64,000 bases of DNA from Doris montereyensis. Its lineage: Eukaryota; Mollusca; Gastropoda; Nudibranchia; Dorididae. Every line of letters starts with the position of its first letter. Position 1 is the stretch's first letter. A model generated the notes under the pieces. The model was not told the origin of the DNA, searched no databases, and saw only the letters and a program-made list of their open reading frames with translations. Below are positions 1-12,700 of this stretch, in pieces. The position numbers were made by a program, and so were the translations under genes. The stretch lies in NCBI GenBank assembly GCA_037039925.1, contig JAXRKP010001188.1, positions 92,501 through 156,500 on the forward strand, read 5' to 3'.

Positions 1-98
1 AAACACATAGCCTAGGTTTATCTACGGCTTTAACATGTATTGTATAAATTTAAACACATAACCTAGGTTTATCTTCGGCTTTAACATGTATTGTATAA
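1..98. repeat. 51-bp direct tandem duplication
   Basis: Two near-identical copies of a 51-bp segment lie head to tail. Each contains CCTAGGTTTATC and GGCTTTAACATGTATTG; the copies differ at a few positions. The array may continue to the left of the window. Confidence 0.85.
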
Positions 99-103
99 CC
101 CTG

Positions 104-1690
104 TTATATTTATGGCGACGTACTGCTGCTCTGAACACGAGAATGTGCAGTGGCCTGGGAGTTCAAGAGGTGAAGGTCAAGTTTGAGGTCATATAGATCG
201 AGGACATTCTGTCCGTGGTATCCGCATACGGCATACGGTTATCCGATCTAATCTTTAGTGACAAGACAGGTTGTGTTTGAGTTTTTCGACTCATTGACAA
301 GGCCAACATGTCATCCATATCAGGCTCAGTCTTTCGCTCTTTGAAGGGTTCCTTCCGTGGCTCTACGCAGCAAATAAGAACAGCGTAAGAACATGTTAGA
401 ATAAGATCTAGTCTAGATTTATGAAATTGTAGGGTTTCTAGTTTTATTTGAAGGTCCATGTGATTGTGAATAAATGAACTGAAGTAATCAATAATGACAA
501 ATGTGTCTATCATTTATGAATAACTATTATATTATAGATTAGATCTAGATCTGGAATCTAGATACAGTATTATACAAGCACACTGGCGCGCAATCCCACA
601 TTCTTCCAATCAAGCCTTGATTGACTAAATTGATAATTTATCATCTGTGACCTTACTAAATAATATCTAGATCTAGATCTAGATCTAGATTATATCTAGA
701 TTCTAGATCTACTGTTTTGAAGACTTCATTCACACTGGCATCTCACTCTCTAGCTTTAGACATATATATATGTTCTTATCCCCACTTTGTTTTGTCATAA
801 TATCATATGAAAACGGTTGACCTCTGAAAGTATTGAGACTGAGAGGTGAAATAATTATTGAAAATATCTGGTATTCTTAGTATCGAGATCTAGATGAGCC
901 TTCAGAGATGGGGATAGATTTGCCAGGATAATGATATTTCAGCACGGTAAATATTTAGATCTAGATCTAGATCTAGATACGATGTGATACAACTTGATTG
1001 TAAAAAAAAAGTAACACATTGTTTTGGTGTTGCAATACCTTCAATGCAATGAAATATAACACAACATAGATTGTTCTTCACACACAACGGAAACAGCTTA
1101 CTTTCAAACGTTGCACAATAAAACGGATATTATTACAAAGAATTGTCGATCTCAAAGTTTTCAACTTACTTTAGGAAGAACATTCACTTGTTAATTTTCA
1201 TATAACCGTTTGAAGCATGATTTCTCCAGCTAAGATTGTCAGGTATGGGAATCTTCTGGGTTTTCCGGATTTCCGGGAGTTTTGGCACATCGGAGCATCT
1301 CCGTGTTTTTGTGTCTCATTTTATATACACACAAGCACCAGCAGTCCGGGAAAATATAGGGTCTAAGTCTAGGACGGATCTCCCAAACACAGAGAGAGAG
1401 TGAGTCACTGCGGTATCATTTATCTCTGTTCAATGAAAGAGAGAGACAGAGAAAGGAGAGAGAGAATGAAAATAGTAGTACTAGTGTATGCCTAGTAGTA
1501 GTTCTACCAGTAGTAGTAATAGTACATCTACAGACTTTTACGATTCAAGATTTCAAGTTTAATCGTCCGCTTTTTTCTTTGTTGTGTTTTATAATTATGC
1601 CTCATTTACTATTTTCCAATTGGTTTTGCCTTTTTCAAGTGGGTATAAAGCCCATGCAGGCCATAAGAAAGACACTGTCTGTCTGACCCT
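104..1690. other. Non-coding stretch with scattered AGATCT palindromes
   Basis: I see no convincing gene. Short runs of the self-complementary hexamer AGATCT are scattered here (about 661-690 and 955-978). The same motif recurs at 4344-4363, around 52553 and at 63331-63377. Short open frames in this stretch have no recognisable similarity. Confidence 0.5.
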
Positions 1691-1729
1691 TCTGGCGTGC
1701 TTCTAAGAAATTCTCTTCCTCTGTCTGTC

Positions 1730-1753
1730 TCTCTTCTCTTCTCTCTCTCTCTC

Positions 1754-1824
<71 letters not shown>

Positions 1825-1825
1825 T

Positions 1826-1910
<85 letters not shown>

Positions 1911-1945
1911 ACTTTCTTTCTCTCTCACACACACACACATATAGA
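1730..1945. repeat. (CT)n microsatellite passing into (CA)n
   Basis: About 200 bp of nearly pure CT dinucleotides with CTGT interruptions, ending in a short CA run near 1926-1940. The long open frames on both strands here are only low-complexity translations. Confidence 0.95.
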
Positions 1946-2039
1946 CACGTGTTCACACAGAGTCTACAATACAATATTACTATACAGCATCCTGACCAAC
2001 GAAGGCACCTGTAGTATTGTGTTAATGTTATATGTGGGC

Positions 2040-2930
2040 TACATACAATACTACATGTTGACTCTATAATACTACATGAATATTGATTTTTTTTTCAAGA
2101 TTGCCGCATGTTATTACTTTAGACTTAGTCACATGCACTTGGTAGAAAGTTTTGGGCTTGACTTGAACTAATGAAGTAAAGCTTTGATTTGAACTTATAC
2201 CTTTTAATATACGAGACTCAAGTCCAACGTTGGTGGATAGCGGGTGCTACTGGTGGATTCTTCTTCCTTCCTTTTCCTGTTTTATTTATCTTTAATCTTG
2301 CTGTTTTCTGTCACCTGAGATCAATGTATATTTGTTAGAGGGGTAAACTTCAGTAAAACAAACAAGTCCAGCTGACATCCACGGCCATTAAGGGAGATAT
2401 AAACTCACACATGTTGACATTGTTTAATAACTTTACTATTCTTTAGCTTGGATTATGATTAGGTTTTTCCATGCCAAGAATGGCAGGTCTGCATCTATTA
2501 GTATTGCATTATAGGCAACCATCGTTGAGATGGGGGGGGGTGCCAAGGACATACTTGAAGAGAAAATTAGGGAATATTGTAGTTGTAGTAAAATGTTCTG
2601 GAGGGAAGTAAAGTGACTACAGAGTAAAGAGCCAAGGAAGAAAGTGAGTAAGAAAACATGGAAAAATATGATGGAAATTAGTGACTGCGATAAAAGAGGC
2701 ACACCTTTTTAATAACTGCTATGGGGTCTGTAATTTGAACAATGTACATGGCACCTGTTAAATTTTCACTCATGCTTTATAGGATCAGAGGATGAATAGT
2801 CTGTAAGACTATACTGGCTTGATATACCTTTGAAAAATAAACCCATAGATATATAGGTAGTTACCATACAGGACTCAAACTCCAAAACCCTGTCTTGCCA
2901 GTCCAGCAATATACCACAGGACTCTGATGA
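2040..2930. other. Unannotated stretch
   Basis: AT-rich DNA with a 10-G run near 2531. An open frame on the - strand (2436-2702) shows no family that I recognise. I see no RNA gene or defined element. Confidence 0.35.
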
Positions 2931-2934
2931 TATG

Positions 2935-3075
2935 ATACAGATCTCTCTTGATTTTAATTGATTTACCCACATCCACAACTAAGGTGGTCTCAGGAGTTTT
3001 GGTAGGATTTTTTTTAAATTTTGCCCAATTGCCCAGTAAGCAGCCAAGGAATCTTTATTGTGCACAGAAGAAACA
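2935..3075. repeat. Partial copy of dispersed SINE family 2
   Basis: It matches the family seen more fully at 60668-60967. Shared blocks, in order, are 'acccacatccacaacta', 'ggtctcaggagttttggtagg', a T-rich spacer, 'gcccaattgccc' and a GTGCACAG box. The tRNA-like head is missing, so this is a truncated copy. Confidence 0.6.
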
Positions 3076-3129
3076 AAATCTCTTGAATTTTGGTTCTAGA
3101 AAGTAAACATATCTGATAATATTGGGGTT

Positions 3130-3795
3130 TTATTTATATTGCGGCCCTTTTCTTTATATTTCTTGTACATGATGTATTTTAATGTAATGCTCTTCCGTAA
3201 TATTATTTTGAACTTTTTAAGGGAGCAATAAAGTTCAGGTTTTTATTTTCAGGGCTTGTCCCCATCCCTGGATTGTTATTTGTTACACCTAAATATTTAT
3301 AATTTGAAATTTATACAACTGCTACAGTTTTTAGTTTTTATATAAAGACAGATCGTAGAGGCGAGTTCTTTAGTCTCAAGTCAATTACCATTTCTTAATT
3401 TTTTCACATTTAAGAATAGACTTTGCACCAGTTGGTAAACCATTTAATTTTATTTCTTTAATTGCCTTTGTCATTTTTAGGATTGGTAAAATCTTGTACA
3501 GTACTAATAGTAGAATCATCTGCAAAATTAATTAATTTCACATTTTCCTGATTGATGGTATATTGAATAGTGTACAACATGAACAGGACGTGATAGAACA
3601 CACCCTTGGGAGGCCCCAGTGTTTGTTGTTATTTGGGAAGATTGAACATACGGGTGCGGTTAGTCAAGAAATCACCAACCCAGGATGAAATTAAGTTATT
3701 TACTTTAAATTAAAATTTAATATCTTTCAGCTTCTGAATAAGTAATTTTGGTTCAATTGTTACATTATGAAAATCACTTATTTTTAACTCTCAAC
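3130..3795 (-). mobile_element. Decayed LINE reverse-transcriptase fragment (jockey/CR1-like)
   Basis: Read on the - strand with frame changes, this shows the core of a non-LTR reverse transcriptase. A 'SWVGDFLTNRT' block is followed by a degenerate PQG-type block, 'LFMLYTIQYTIN', and the catalytic motif in 'LINFADDSTI'. Further on come 'EMVIDLRLKNSPLRS' and 'YKYLGV', the usual order downstream of the FADD box. Several stops and frameshifts are present, so it is a dead 5'-truncated copy. Assignment to the jockey superfamily is from motif style only. Confidence 0.75.
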
Positions 3796-3799
3796 GATT

Positions 3800-4875
3800 C
3801 CAAACAAAGAAAATTGGTGATCGATGCCACGTCCTCCTTCACTGCGGATTTATTTAAGTGTTTTACATTGTTTTAATTTTTTCATGTTTTATATGAAAAA
3901 ATATATGTATATAATTCTGTCCCAAAAACATATTTTCATCAAAACAATCAGTAAAATAGTGAAAATATGTAGGCATTTGCCTGTTTCTATCTACCATTTT
4001 GAATTCATAACAACGTTTTTCACTGCTTCACTTTGAAGAAGAACTTTTTATTGAAAATAAAACTAACACCCGATGAAGATATCATTGCATATCTAGAAAT
4101 GATGGGTGACAGCTATGATGAGGAATGGGTTCCAGAAAATGATTAGATGAGCCGTGAAGACGAAGAACTGATCCCATCCACTCCAGCCCTCCCTGCCTTC
4201 ACTAAAGGTGTGTGTGTTTACTGTTGTGTGTTCATGTCTCCATCTAGAAACTAGATCTAGATAGCCGTAACGTTACTAATTCTATGTTTTCAACATTACA
4301 TGCTCTATATTTTTCTAGTAAAGTTAGATATGTAGATCTACCAGTATTTAGATCTAGATCTAGAGATGGCTTCAATTTTTTGTTGATGCTGAAGTGAATG
4401 AAATATTGTGCAGGCCAGAAGACCTAGTTTTGTAAAGTAAAGGACTGAATTGATGCATTGCAGTCATATGGAGATAAATCTACATCTGGAATGACCATAG
4501 TTGATTTCACCCCACCACCATCTCTGACTCAACCACCACCTACCCACCCCACCCCACTACACATTATCCCGACCCCCACCGAAACAAAATTAGGAAAATT
4601 TGACAGCCCCCACTGAAAACCCACTGTACCCAATAACCACACTTGTACCCAACTATCCCTGTAGTCCTCCCTTCCCATAGTCTTCAGTCACTTCACTATC
4701 CCTGACCCTGAGCCATGAAATCTCACCTCCCTGCATCCTAGGCAAAGTTAGATTCCTCTTTGAAACTCAATTTATTGTTATATATGTAATAGATATTATT
4801 ATTGATATGTATACATTTGAGTATTTATAGGCTCCTAATAAATGTTTCTTTGCTCTTTTATTTTCTCCAGCTCTG
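3800..4875. other. Unannotated stretch with a short acidic coding-like segment
   Basis: Around 4070-4205 the + strand reads as acidic peptide ('EMMGDSYDEEWVPEND', stop, 'DEELIPSTPALP'), which resembles the acidic N-terminus of some DNA transposases but is too short to assign. The rest is AT-rich, followed by a CCACC-rich patch (4505-4580). No gene was identified. Confidence 0.3.
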
Positions 4876-4877
4876 TG

Positions 4878-5276
4878 ACTAGAGAGGTGGTGGTTGGTGA
4901 CCATGAGAGGTGGTGGTTGGTGACCATGAGAGGTGGTGGTTGGTGACCATGAGAGCTGGTGGTTGGTGACCATGAGAGGTGGTGGTTGGTGACCATGAGA
5001 GGTGGTGGTTGGTGACCATGAGAGGTGGTGGTTGGTGACCATGAGAGGTGGTGGTTGGTGACCACGAGAGGTGGTGGTTGGTGACCATGAGAGGTGGTGG
5101 TTGGTGACCATGAGAGGTGGTGGTTGGTGACCACGAGAGGTGGTGGTTGGTGACCATGAGAGGTGGTGGTTGGTGACCATGAGAGGTGGTGGTTGGTGAC
5201 CATGAGAGGTGGTGGTTGGTGACCAGAGGTGTGGTTGGTGACCATGAGAGGTGGTGGTTGGTGACCATGAGAGGGT
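4878..5276. repeat. 23-bp minisatellite, about 17 copies
   Basis: The unit is 'gaccatgagaggtggtggttggt' in form, with few variants (CACGAG, GAGCTG). Because 23 is not a multiple of 3, all three frames of the - strand stay open and give spurious repeats of HGHQPPPLMVTNHH type. These are not genes. Confidence 0.95.
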
Positions 5277-5279
5277 TGA

Positions 5280-6950
5280 TCGTGGCCAAGACACCCCAGT
5301 GCCTTAATTTCGACCTGATTGTGAGCCCAGACTCCATGCCCCTGAGTATCAGACAAGGACGGACAGAACATTTTTATTGCCAGTTGATGTGTTTTTGTTA
5401 TCTTTTGTCACTGAGTGAGAGCCTGGTGTAGTTGTGTGAATGGACAAATGTGTATGCTGATAGTGTTCATCGTAGGTTCAAAGAGAGCTGAGAATTTTGA
5501 AATTTGGAAGGAATTGTAATCAAAATATGAATGGTGATGATTTATCTGATCAATCGGTAGGAAAATAATAATACATTGAGAAAAACCAATAAGTGGTGGC
5601 TTACTTTATTTATACATTTTATCTCAAGAATTTAGGGGGAAACATTCAGACATTCCAGAATTACATAAATGTGACAGGTATAATTAACAAGACTTTAAAA
5701 CTAGTTATACAATTGGGGGGGGGGGGGGGGGGGGGGGGGGATAGAAGATGATGCAGAAGTACCAGTAGGGGGAAGAACAAAGACAATTAGGAGTCATCCA
5801 GTTTTACCATATGTTTCATGGAAAATTATAAATTATAATTAATGTAATATCATAAATTACATAAAGAAAAAGTTCTACTTGTAATTTTTTATTGTTTACA
5901 GCAAGAAAGGAATTGAATGGTTGAAGCTCTCTGTGATTTCTGTTGATGTTTTTACTAACACAATTTTGATTTTAATTTTTTAGTTTTATTGTTAGTGTTA
6001 AAATTACTTTTGAAATGCTTTATTCTTACCACATAATGTCAAACTAATCCAAATTGCTTTATAAAACATTATTGTTATATCTCTTATTTGTGAGTTTGAT
6101 TTAATATATTAGAGAATTATTATTAACCATAAAATCATTTTGACTTCTATCCAAAACCTTATTTCCGTTTTGTCCCTTGCGTTTCAACACCCATGTTTTC
6201 TGTGTAAATATTCCCATCTATATGATGGAATTTGTACCTGAATGAAATTTACTTATTTATAAATGACTTGTGGCTGATATTATCTAAAGAAGATGTCAGT
6301 ATAAAAAGCTACAAATTTAATATTTAATTGCAAATTTTCGATATCAAATACTTAAAAAAAGTATTTCTTTTTCTAACATGTTTCAAACTAATCTGAATTG
6401 CTCTTAAAAACATTCTTCATATATTTATATAGTTTGTGTGTTTGATTTCATGTTTCAGAAAATTATTAACCCCAAAAAGTACTTTGAACTTGCATACCTT
6501 ATTATTTTTGCTTTATTTTCCACACTTTGATACCCTTACTTACTTACTTCTGTGCAAATTGTTCCTTCTATGGTGGATTTTGTAGCTTATACACTTTTAT
6601 GATTTGCAAAAGACTTGTGGCTAGCTTTTAATAAATAAATTATGAGTAAACTAATGCTGGAATTCTTTTCCTTCTCAGTGTTTGTGAATTTTGTCCGTTT
6701 TTCTTGAACATAAAGTTCATACATATTGTTTGTTTGGAGCTCTCCATGTCAAACAAACTGTCTGAAACCCATAAAACGCACATCTACAGACATTCTGAAC
6801 AAAATGAGGGATAATATGATATCTTTGTTGTTATCAGTCAAAATTCTTAAGGTAACAGAATGCAAGATCTTCACAACTTTTATAAGAGGAGAAAATTCCG
6901 GAATTGTTGAGAGTTAAGATCTAGACATCAGTTGTTTTTTATTTCTCTTG
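5280..6950. other. Intron or upstream region of GOT2, with a 26-base poly-G run
   Basis: AT-rich DNA leading up to the first identified GOT2 exon. It holds an uninterrupted run of 26 G at 5715-5740. The missing GOT2 exon 1 could lie here or further upstream, but I could not recognise a transit peptide with a donor site in the right phase. Confidence 0.4.
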
Positions 6951-6953
6951 CAG

Positions 6954-7110
6954 TGCAGTATGGAGCAACGTGGACATGGGACCACCGGATGCTATTCTGG
7001 GTGTGACGGAAGCCTTCAAGAAGGACACAAACCCCAAAAAGATGAACTTGGGTGTGGGTGCCTATCGAGATGACAGCGGGAAGCCATATGTCTTGCCCTC
7101 AGTCAGGACA
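6954..7110 (+). CDS. GOT2: GOT2 exon 2 (N-terminus of mature enzyme)
   Basis: The acceptor TTTCTCTTGCAG ends at 6953 and the donor GTAAGT starts at 7111. The exon encodes [16 protein letters not shown] through VLPSVRT and ends in phase 0. A second AG at 6957-6958 could serve as an alternative acceptor. The similarity starts right at the conserved WxxVxMGPPD, so the preceding exon should hold little more than the transit peptide. Confidence 0.93.
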
Positions 7111-9667
7111 GTAAGTTGTGTGTGGCGCCGACTTGACCTTATAGAAACATAACTGTTGTATTTTTCCCACTGAGACTTGACTTTATAGAAACTTGCCTGT
7201 TGTATTTTTCACATTAAGACTTGTTGATTATATAGAAACTTGACTGTTGCGTTTTTCCCATTAAGACTGGACCTTATAGAAACTTGACCGTTGTACTTTT
7301 TCCATTGAGACTCCATTATATAGAAACTTGACAGTTTCGTTTTTCCTATAAAGACTTGACCTTATAGAAAATTGACCTTTGTGTTTTTCCCATTGAGACA
7401 GAAACTTGACCATTGCGTTTTTTCCATTGAGATAGAAACTTGTAATTGCAACATGTTTTATAACTTTATTCCTCTCATCATTGGAAATTTCCAAATCTGG
7501 CAGATGATGTCGTTGGAAATGGCAATAGTGAAAAGAAACTAACGTCATAAAAATGTTGTCCATCTGTCTCTAGAAATTTGGTCTGCTTTAAAAAAAAAGA
7601 AATATAATTTAATTAGAGGCCATACTGACAAAATAAATAAAGATTGGAAAATACAATATAAATAGTTATAAATAGATAGATAGATGGATGTAGACTTTGA
7701 TATAGACAGATGGGTTATAAGCCAAACCTCTCTCTTTCTTTTCCTTGTTGGAGTGCTTAGACAATTTGGTGGGGTTTTTGTTTTGTTTGTATTGGGTTGT
7801 TGTTGTTTTATTTATCAACAATTTGTTTTCTCCACTTTGCCACAAGGCTGAGCAGCAACTGGTGAATGAGAAGCTTGACAAGGAATATGCCACAATTATC
7901 GGGGTCCCAGACTTTTATCAGGCTGCCTGTAAACTGGCCTTTGGTGCCGACAGCGCTGTCATTAAGGAAGGCTTGGTAAGGGCAGATAATTTATGTGTGT
8001 TTGATAAGGGCGAATAATTTATGTGTGTTTTTGGAGGGCAGGTAAGGTAATTTATGTGTGCTTTGTGAGGGTAGGTAATTTATGTGTGCTTTTGAGGGTA
8101 GGTAATTTATGTGTGCTTTGTGAGGGTATGTAATTTATGTGTGCTTTGTGAGGGTAGGTAATTTATGTGTGCTTTGTGAGGGTAGGTAATTTATGTGTGC
8201 TTTGTGAGGGTAGGTAATTTATGTGTGCTTTGTGAGGGTAGGTAATTTATGTGTGCTTTGTGAGGGCAGGTAATTTATGTGTGCTTTGTGAGGGTAGGTA
8301 ATTTATGTGTGCTTTGTGAGGGTAGGTAATTTATGTGTGCTTTGTGAGCAGGTAGGTAATTTATGTGTGCTTTGTGAGGGTAGGTAATTTATGTGTGCTT
8401 TGTGAGGGTAGGTAATTTATGTGTGCTTTGTGATGTGTGCTTTGTGAGGGCAGATGATTTATGTCTCCTTGGTAAGGGCGGGTAATTTATGTGTTTGGTA
8501 AGGGCAGGTAATTCATGTGTGCTTAGTAAGGGCAGGTAATTTATGTGTGCTTTGTGAGGGCAGGTAATTTATGTGTGCCTTGTGAGGGCAGGTAATTTAT
8601 GTGTGCTTTGTGAGGGCAAGTAATTTATGTGTGCTTTGTGAGGGCAGGTAATTTATGTGTGCTTTGTGAGGGCAGGTAATTTATGTGTGCTTTGTGAGGG
8701 CAAGTAATTTATGTGTGCTTTGTGGGGGCAGGTAATTTATGTGTGCTTGGGTATGGGTTGGCTTGTTTTTTGACTGTCATTGGTTGAAATCCACTTGAAG
8801 CGATCTTGGTAAGGGCAGTGTAAGTCTTTCTACTGCAAGATTCACCAAATCAGCCGTGTTAGAAAACCTCTATCATAAGATGTTGCAAAAACACTCATGG
8901 TCTCTTTAGTCTTATCAAAATTGGACTATTGCAATCTCTTCTTTCTGGTCTTCCACAGGACCATTTAAATACATTTTAGTGGGTGAAAAACTCAGCTGCG
9001 AAGAAATCCCACCTTTGGAATCCCTTCATTGGCTACCCGTTAAGTCACAAATTGACAACAAAATTGTCTTCATGGTTTTTCAATGTCTAAACAGTCTCGC
9101 TCATTCGAAGATAACGGCCAGAGAGTTTGAAACGGGCTTCCTGTGAGATTAGAAAATTGAGTTCCGTCGACAATTGAATGGCTAAATCACTATACAGTGC
9201 TAAAGCCCAAGGTAAAAGACCAAAAGGCAGACCTCGGAGAAAGTGGGAAGAAGATATAAAAGAGGCATTGAAGCATAGAAATTTAACTTTTTTGGAAGGA
9301 AAAAGAAAATGCCAGGACAGAGCATCCTGGAGAAAGATCATCCCAGGCATCTGAACCCATACACCGAAAGGTAGAATGGGAACTGATGAAGAAAGAAAGA
9401 AAGAGTTTTGTCGAAATTTAAAAAAAAAGCTATCAAAACATACTTTTCATTGGATTTTAGTCAAGCTGCATTGGAATGTTGTTCTTTTTTAAATCCACAT
9501 TTTTACTTCATTTTAAATCATATGTAACATTGTAGTTATATTATGTTTAATAGAGAAATTGATGTCTGCCTGAATTTTATAATTGTCTGTCTTTTACCTA
9601 GTGTGATGTTATAGGCACTTTGAGATATCATTGATATGGAAAGCGCAATATGGATACTATGTATTAC

Positions 9668-9723
<56 letters not shown>

Positions 9724-12700
9724 TTCTTTTAATATTTGGATTAGAAGTTTTTGTTTCTTAAATGCTAGGATGGCTAAAAGTATGGTGTTGCAGAGGAAGA
9801 TGCACTGATTTGGAATGTGTTCGTCCAAAAGGAGGTGAATCTCAGAATTTTGGGATATTCATATTTAATTGCTTCATTTGTCTCTGAATGGCAGTTTATT
9901 TCATAACTGCATGTAAAAAATGGATGAAGATTTAAATAAATGATCAAATGTATCTTCTCCCGTCCATGGTTTGAATTTTAAAATTTTGTTTTGCTTCTCA
10001 CAGAATGTGACCGTCCAGGGAATCTCAGGCACTGGAGCCCTTCGCATCGGCTCTAATTATTTTGTAAGTATCAAATGATAAAATCTCTTTCACCGTGGCT
10101 GCATTTAGTGGATGTTAGCTCCTACAGCACTTAGACTTCAAGAGTTTTAATTTTGTTGACCTAACCTATTTTTCTTCTGAATGAAGGATAGGACTGTTTA
10201 TCACTGCTCACTTATGCTGTTGTATTTGGGTGGGGGGGGGGGTTGTATATCTCTCTTTTGTTGTGATTTTTTAATAGAAAAAAAAGGGGGGGGTTGTTGA
10301 GCATTTTCTGTTAGATTGCTGGGCTGGTGGCAGGACTGTTTTTCATGACATGGATTACTGTCTGAACTAGGTACTCTTCTAATGTCAAACTTTTTTCTTA
10401 TTTCCCTCTTCTTGCTTTCTTTTTTTTTTACTTCTTTTTATTTCTTTTTTTTTGGTACCTTGTCACGGTATAATTTGACATATTTCTCATTTCTAGTTTG
10501 TTTTTTTTAGTTATTTTTAAGACAAGTGGTGTGATATTTCTCATTTCCAGTCAGGTTTTTTTTTTTTACACATTTTTAAAACAAGTGGTGTGATATTTCT
10601 CACTTCTAGTTGTATTTTACACATTTTTAGAACAAGTGATGTCTCATATCCAGTTGTTTATTACACATTTTTAGAACAAATGATGTAATATTTCTCATAT
10701 CCAGTTGTTTATTACACATTTTTAGAACAAATGATGTAATATTTCTCATATCCAGTTGTTTATTACACATTTTTAGAACAAATGATGTAATATTTCTCAT
10801 ATCCAGTTGTTTATTACACATTTTTAGAACAAATGATGTAATATTTCTCATATCCAGTTGTTTATTACACATTTTTAGAACAAATGATGTAATATTTCTC
10901 ATATCCAGTTGTTTATTACACATTTTTAGAACAAATGATGTGATATTTCTCATTTCCAGTTGTTTATTACACATTTTTAGAACAAATGATGTGATATTTC
11001 TCATATCCAGTTGTTTATTACACATTTTTAGAACAAATGATGTGATATTTCTCATTTCCAGTTGTATTGTACACATTTTTAGAACAAATGATGTGATATA
11101 TCAGTTGTTTATTCAAAGTTGTATTTCACACATTTTTAGAACAAATGATGTGATATATCTCATTTCAGTTGTATTGTACACATTTTTAGAACAAGTGATG
11201 TGATATTTCTCATATTCAGTTGTTTATTACACATTTTTAGAACAAATGATGTGATATTTCTCATATCCAGTTGTTTATTACACATTTTAGAACAAATGAT
11301 GTGATATTTCTCATATCCAGTTGTTTATTACACATTTTTAGAACAAGTGATGTGATATTTCCAATTGTTTATTGCATGTTTTTAGAACAAGTGATGTGAT
11401 ATTTCTCATTTTCAGTTGTATTTTACACATTTTTAGAACAAGTGATGTGATATTTCTCATTTCCAGTTGTATTTTACACATTTTTGGAACAAGTGATGTG
11501 ATATTTCTCATTTCAGTTATTGTATTTTATACATTTCTTGAGCAAATGATGTGATATGTCTCATTTCAGTTGTATTTTACACATTTTTAGAACAAATGAT
11601 GTGATATTTCTCATTTTCAGTTGTATTTTACACATTTTTAGAACAAGTGATGTGATATTTCTCATTTCCAGTTGTATTTTACACATTTTTAGAACGAGTG
11701 TTGTGATGTTTCTCATTTCCATTTTTTTTTTTTTACACATTTTTAGAGCAAGTGGTATGAGAAGAGCAAGACTTTCTGGATCCCAACGCCTAGCTGGGGA
11801 AATCACACTCCCATTTTCAAGTGAGTATAATTTAATATTTTTTATCTAACATTAACTTTTATTTTAATATTTGTAACCTAACATTTGTCTCTGACTTTTG
11901 CACTATGCATCCTGCGAGGGCCGTCAATTGGCGTTTGGCAAATATGGTCGTGCTGTTTTCTGCATTTCTTTAACCAATTTAAAACATGTATGACCAACTT
12001 TTGTCAATTAATGTCAATATTGTATATCTACTAATATACCTTGCTCTGGAGCCGCTATGTTTCATAAGGACAACCGGGCATGCTCACACTCACAGATAAC
12101 GGGAAAATCAATACGAAAATCCAGGTAGCCCCCAGGCCACCTAGCTGGCTGGGGTTATTACCTGTCAGGCAACCTGGCTGGCTGGGGTTATCACCTGTCA
12201 GGCAACCAAGCTGGCTGGAGTTATCACCTGTCAGGCAACCTGGCTGGCTGGGGTTATTACCTGTCAGGCAACCTGGCTGGCTGGGGTTATTACCTGTCAG
12301 GCAACCTGGCTGGCTGGGGTTATCACCTGTCAGGCAACCTGGCTGGCTGGGGTTATTACCTGTCAGGCAACCTGGCTGGCTGGGGTTATTACCTGTCAGG
12401 CAACCTGGCTGGCTGGGGTTATCAACCTGGCTGGCTGGGGTTATCACCTGTCAGGCAACCTGGCTGGCTGGAGTTATTACCTGTCAGGCAACCTGGCTGG
12501 CTGGGGTTATTACCTGTCAGGCAACCTGGCTGGCTGGGGTTATTACCTGTCAGGCAAGGCCAGCGGTCAGTGTCTGCTGCCTCGCAGGTATCGTAGCAGC
12601 TCTTCAGTTGACTTTTATTTTAACATTTTTAACTTAAATTTAACTTTTATTTTATTATTTTTAACTTAACGTTAACTTTTATTTAAACATTTTAAACCTA

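Noticed and set aside
1217..1242. Candidate GOT2 exon 1 (ATG, nine codons MISPAKIVR, then GTATGG)
   Set aside because: The phase would fit exon 2, but nine residues are too few for a mitochondrial transit peptide, and an ATG with a nearby GT is expected often by chance.
4767..5371. HGHQPPPLMVTNHH repeat proteins on the - strand
   Set aside because: All three frames are open because a 23-bp unit without stops cycles through the frames. There is no non-repetitive coding part.
12120..12637. 185-aa open frame with an 11-residue Trp/Leu/Gly-rich repeat
   Set aside because: It is the translation of the 33-bp minisatellite in GOT2 intron 5. The other strand is equally open.
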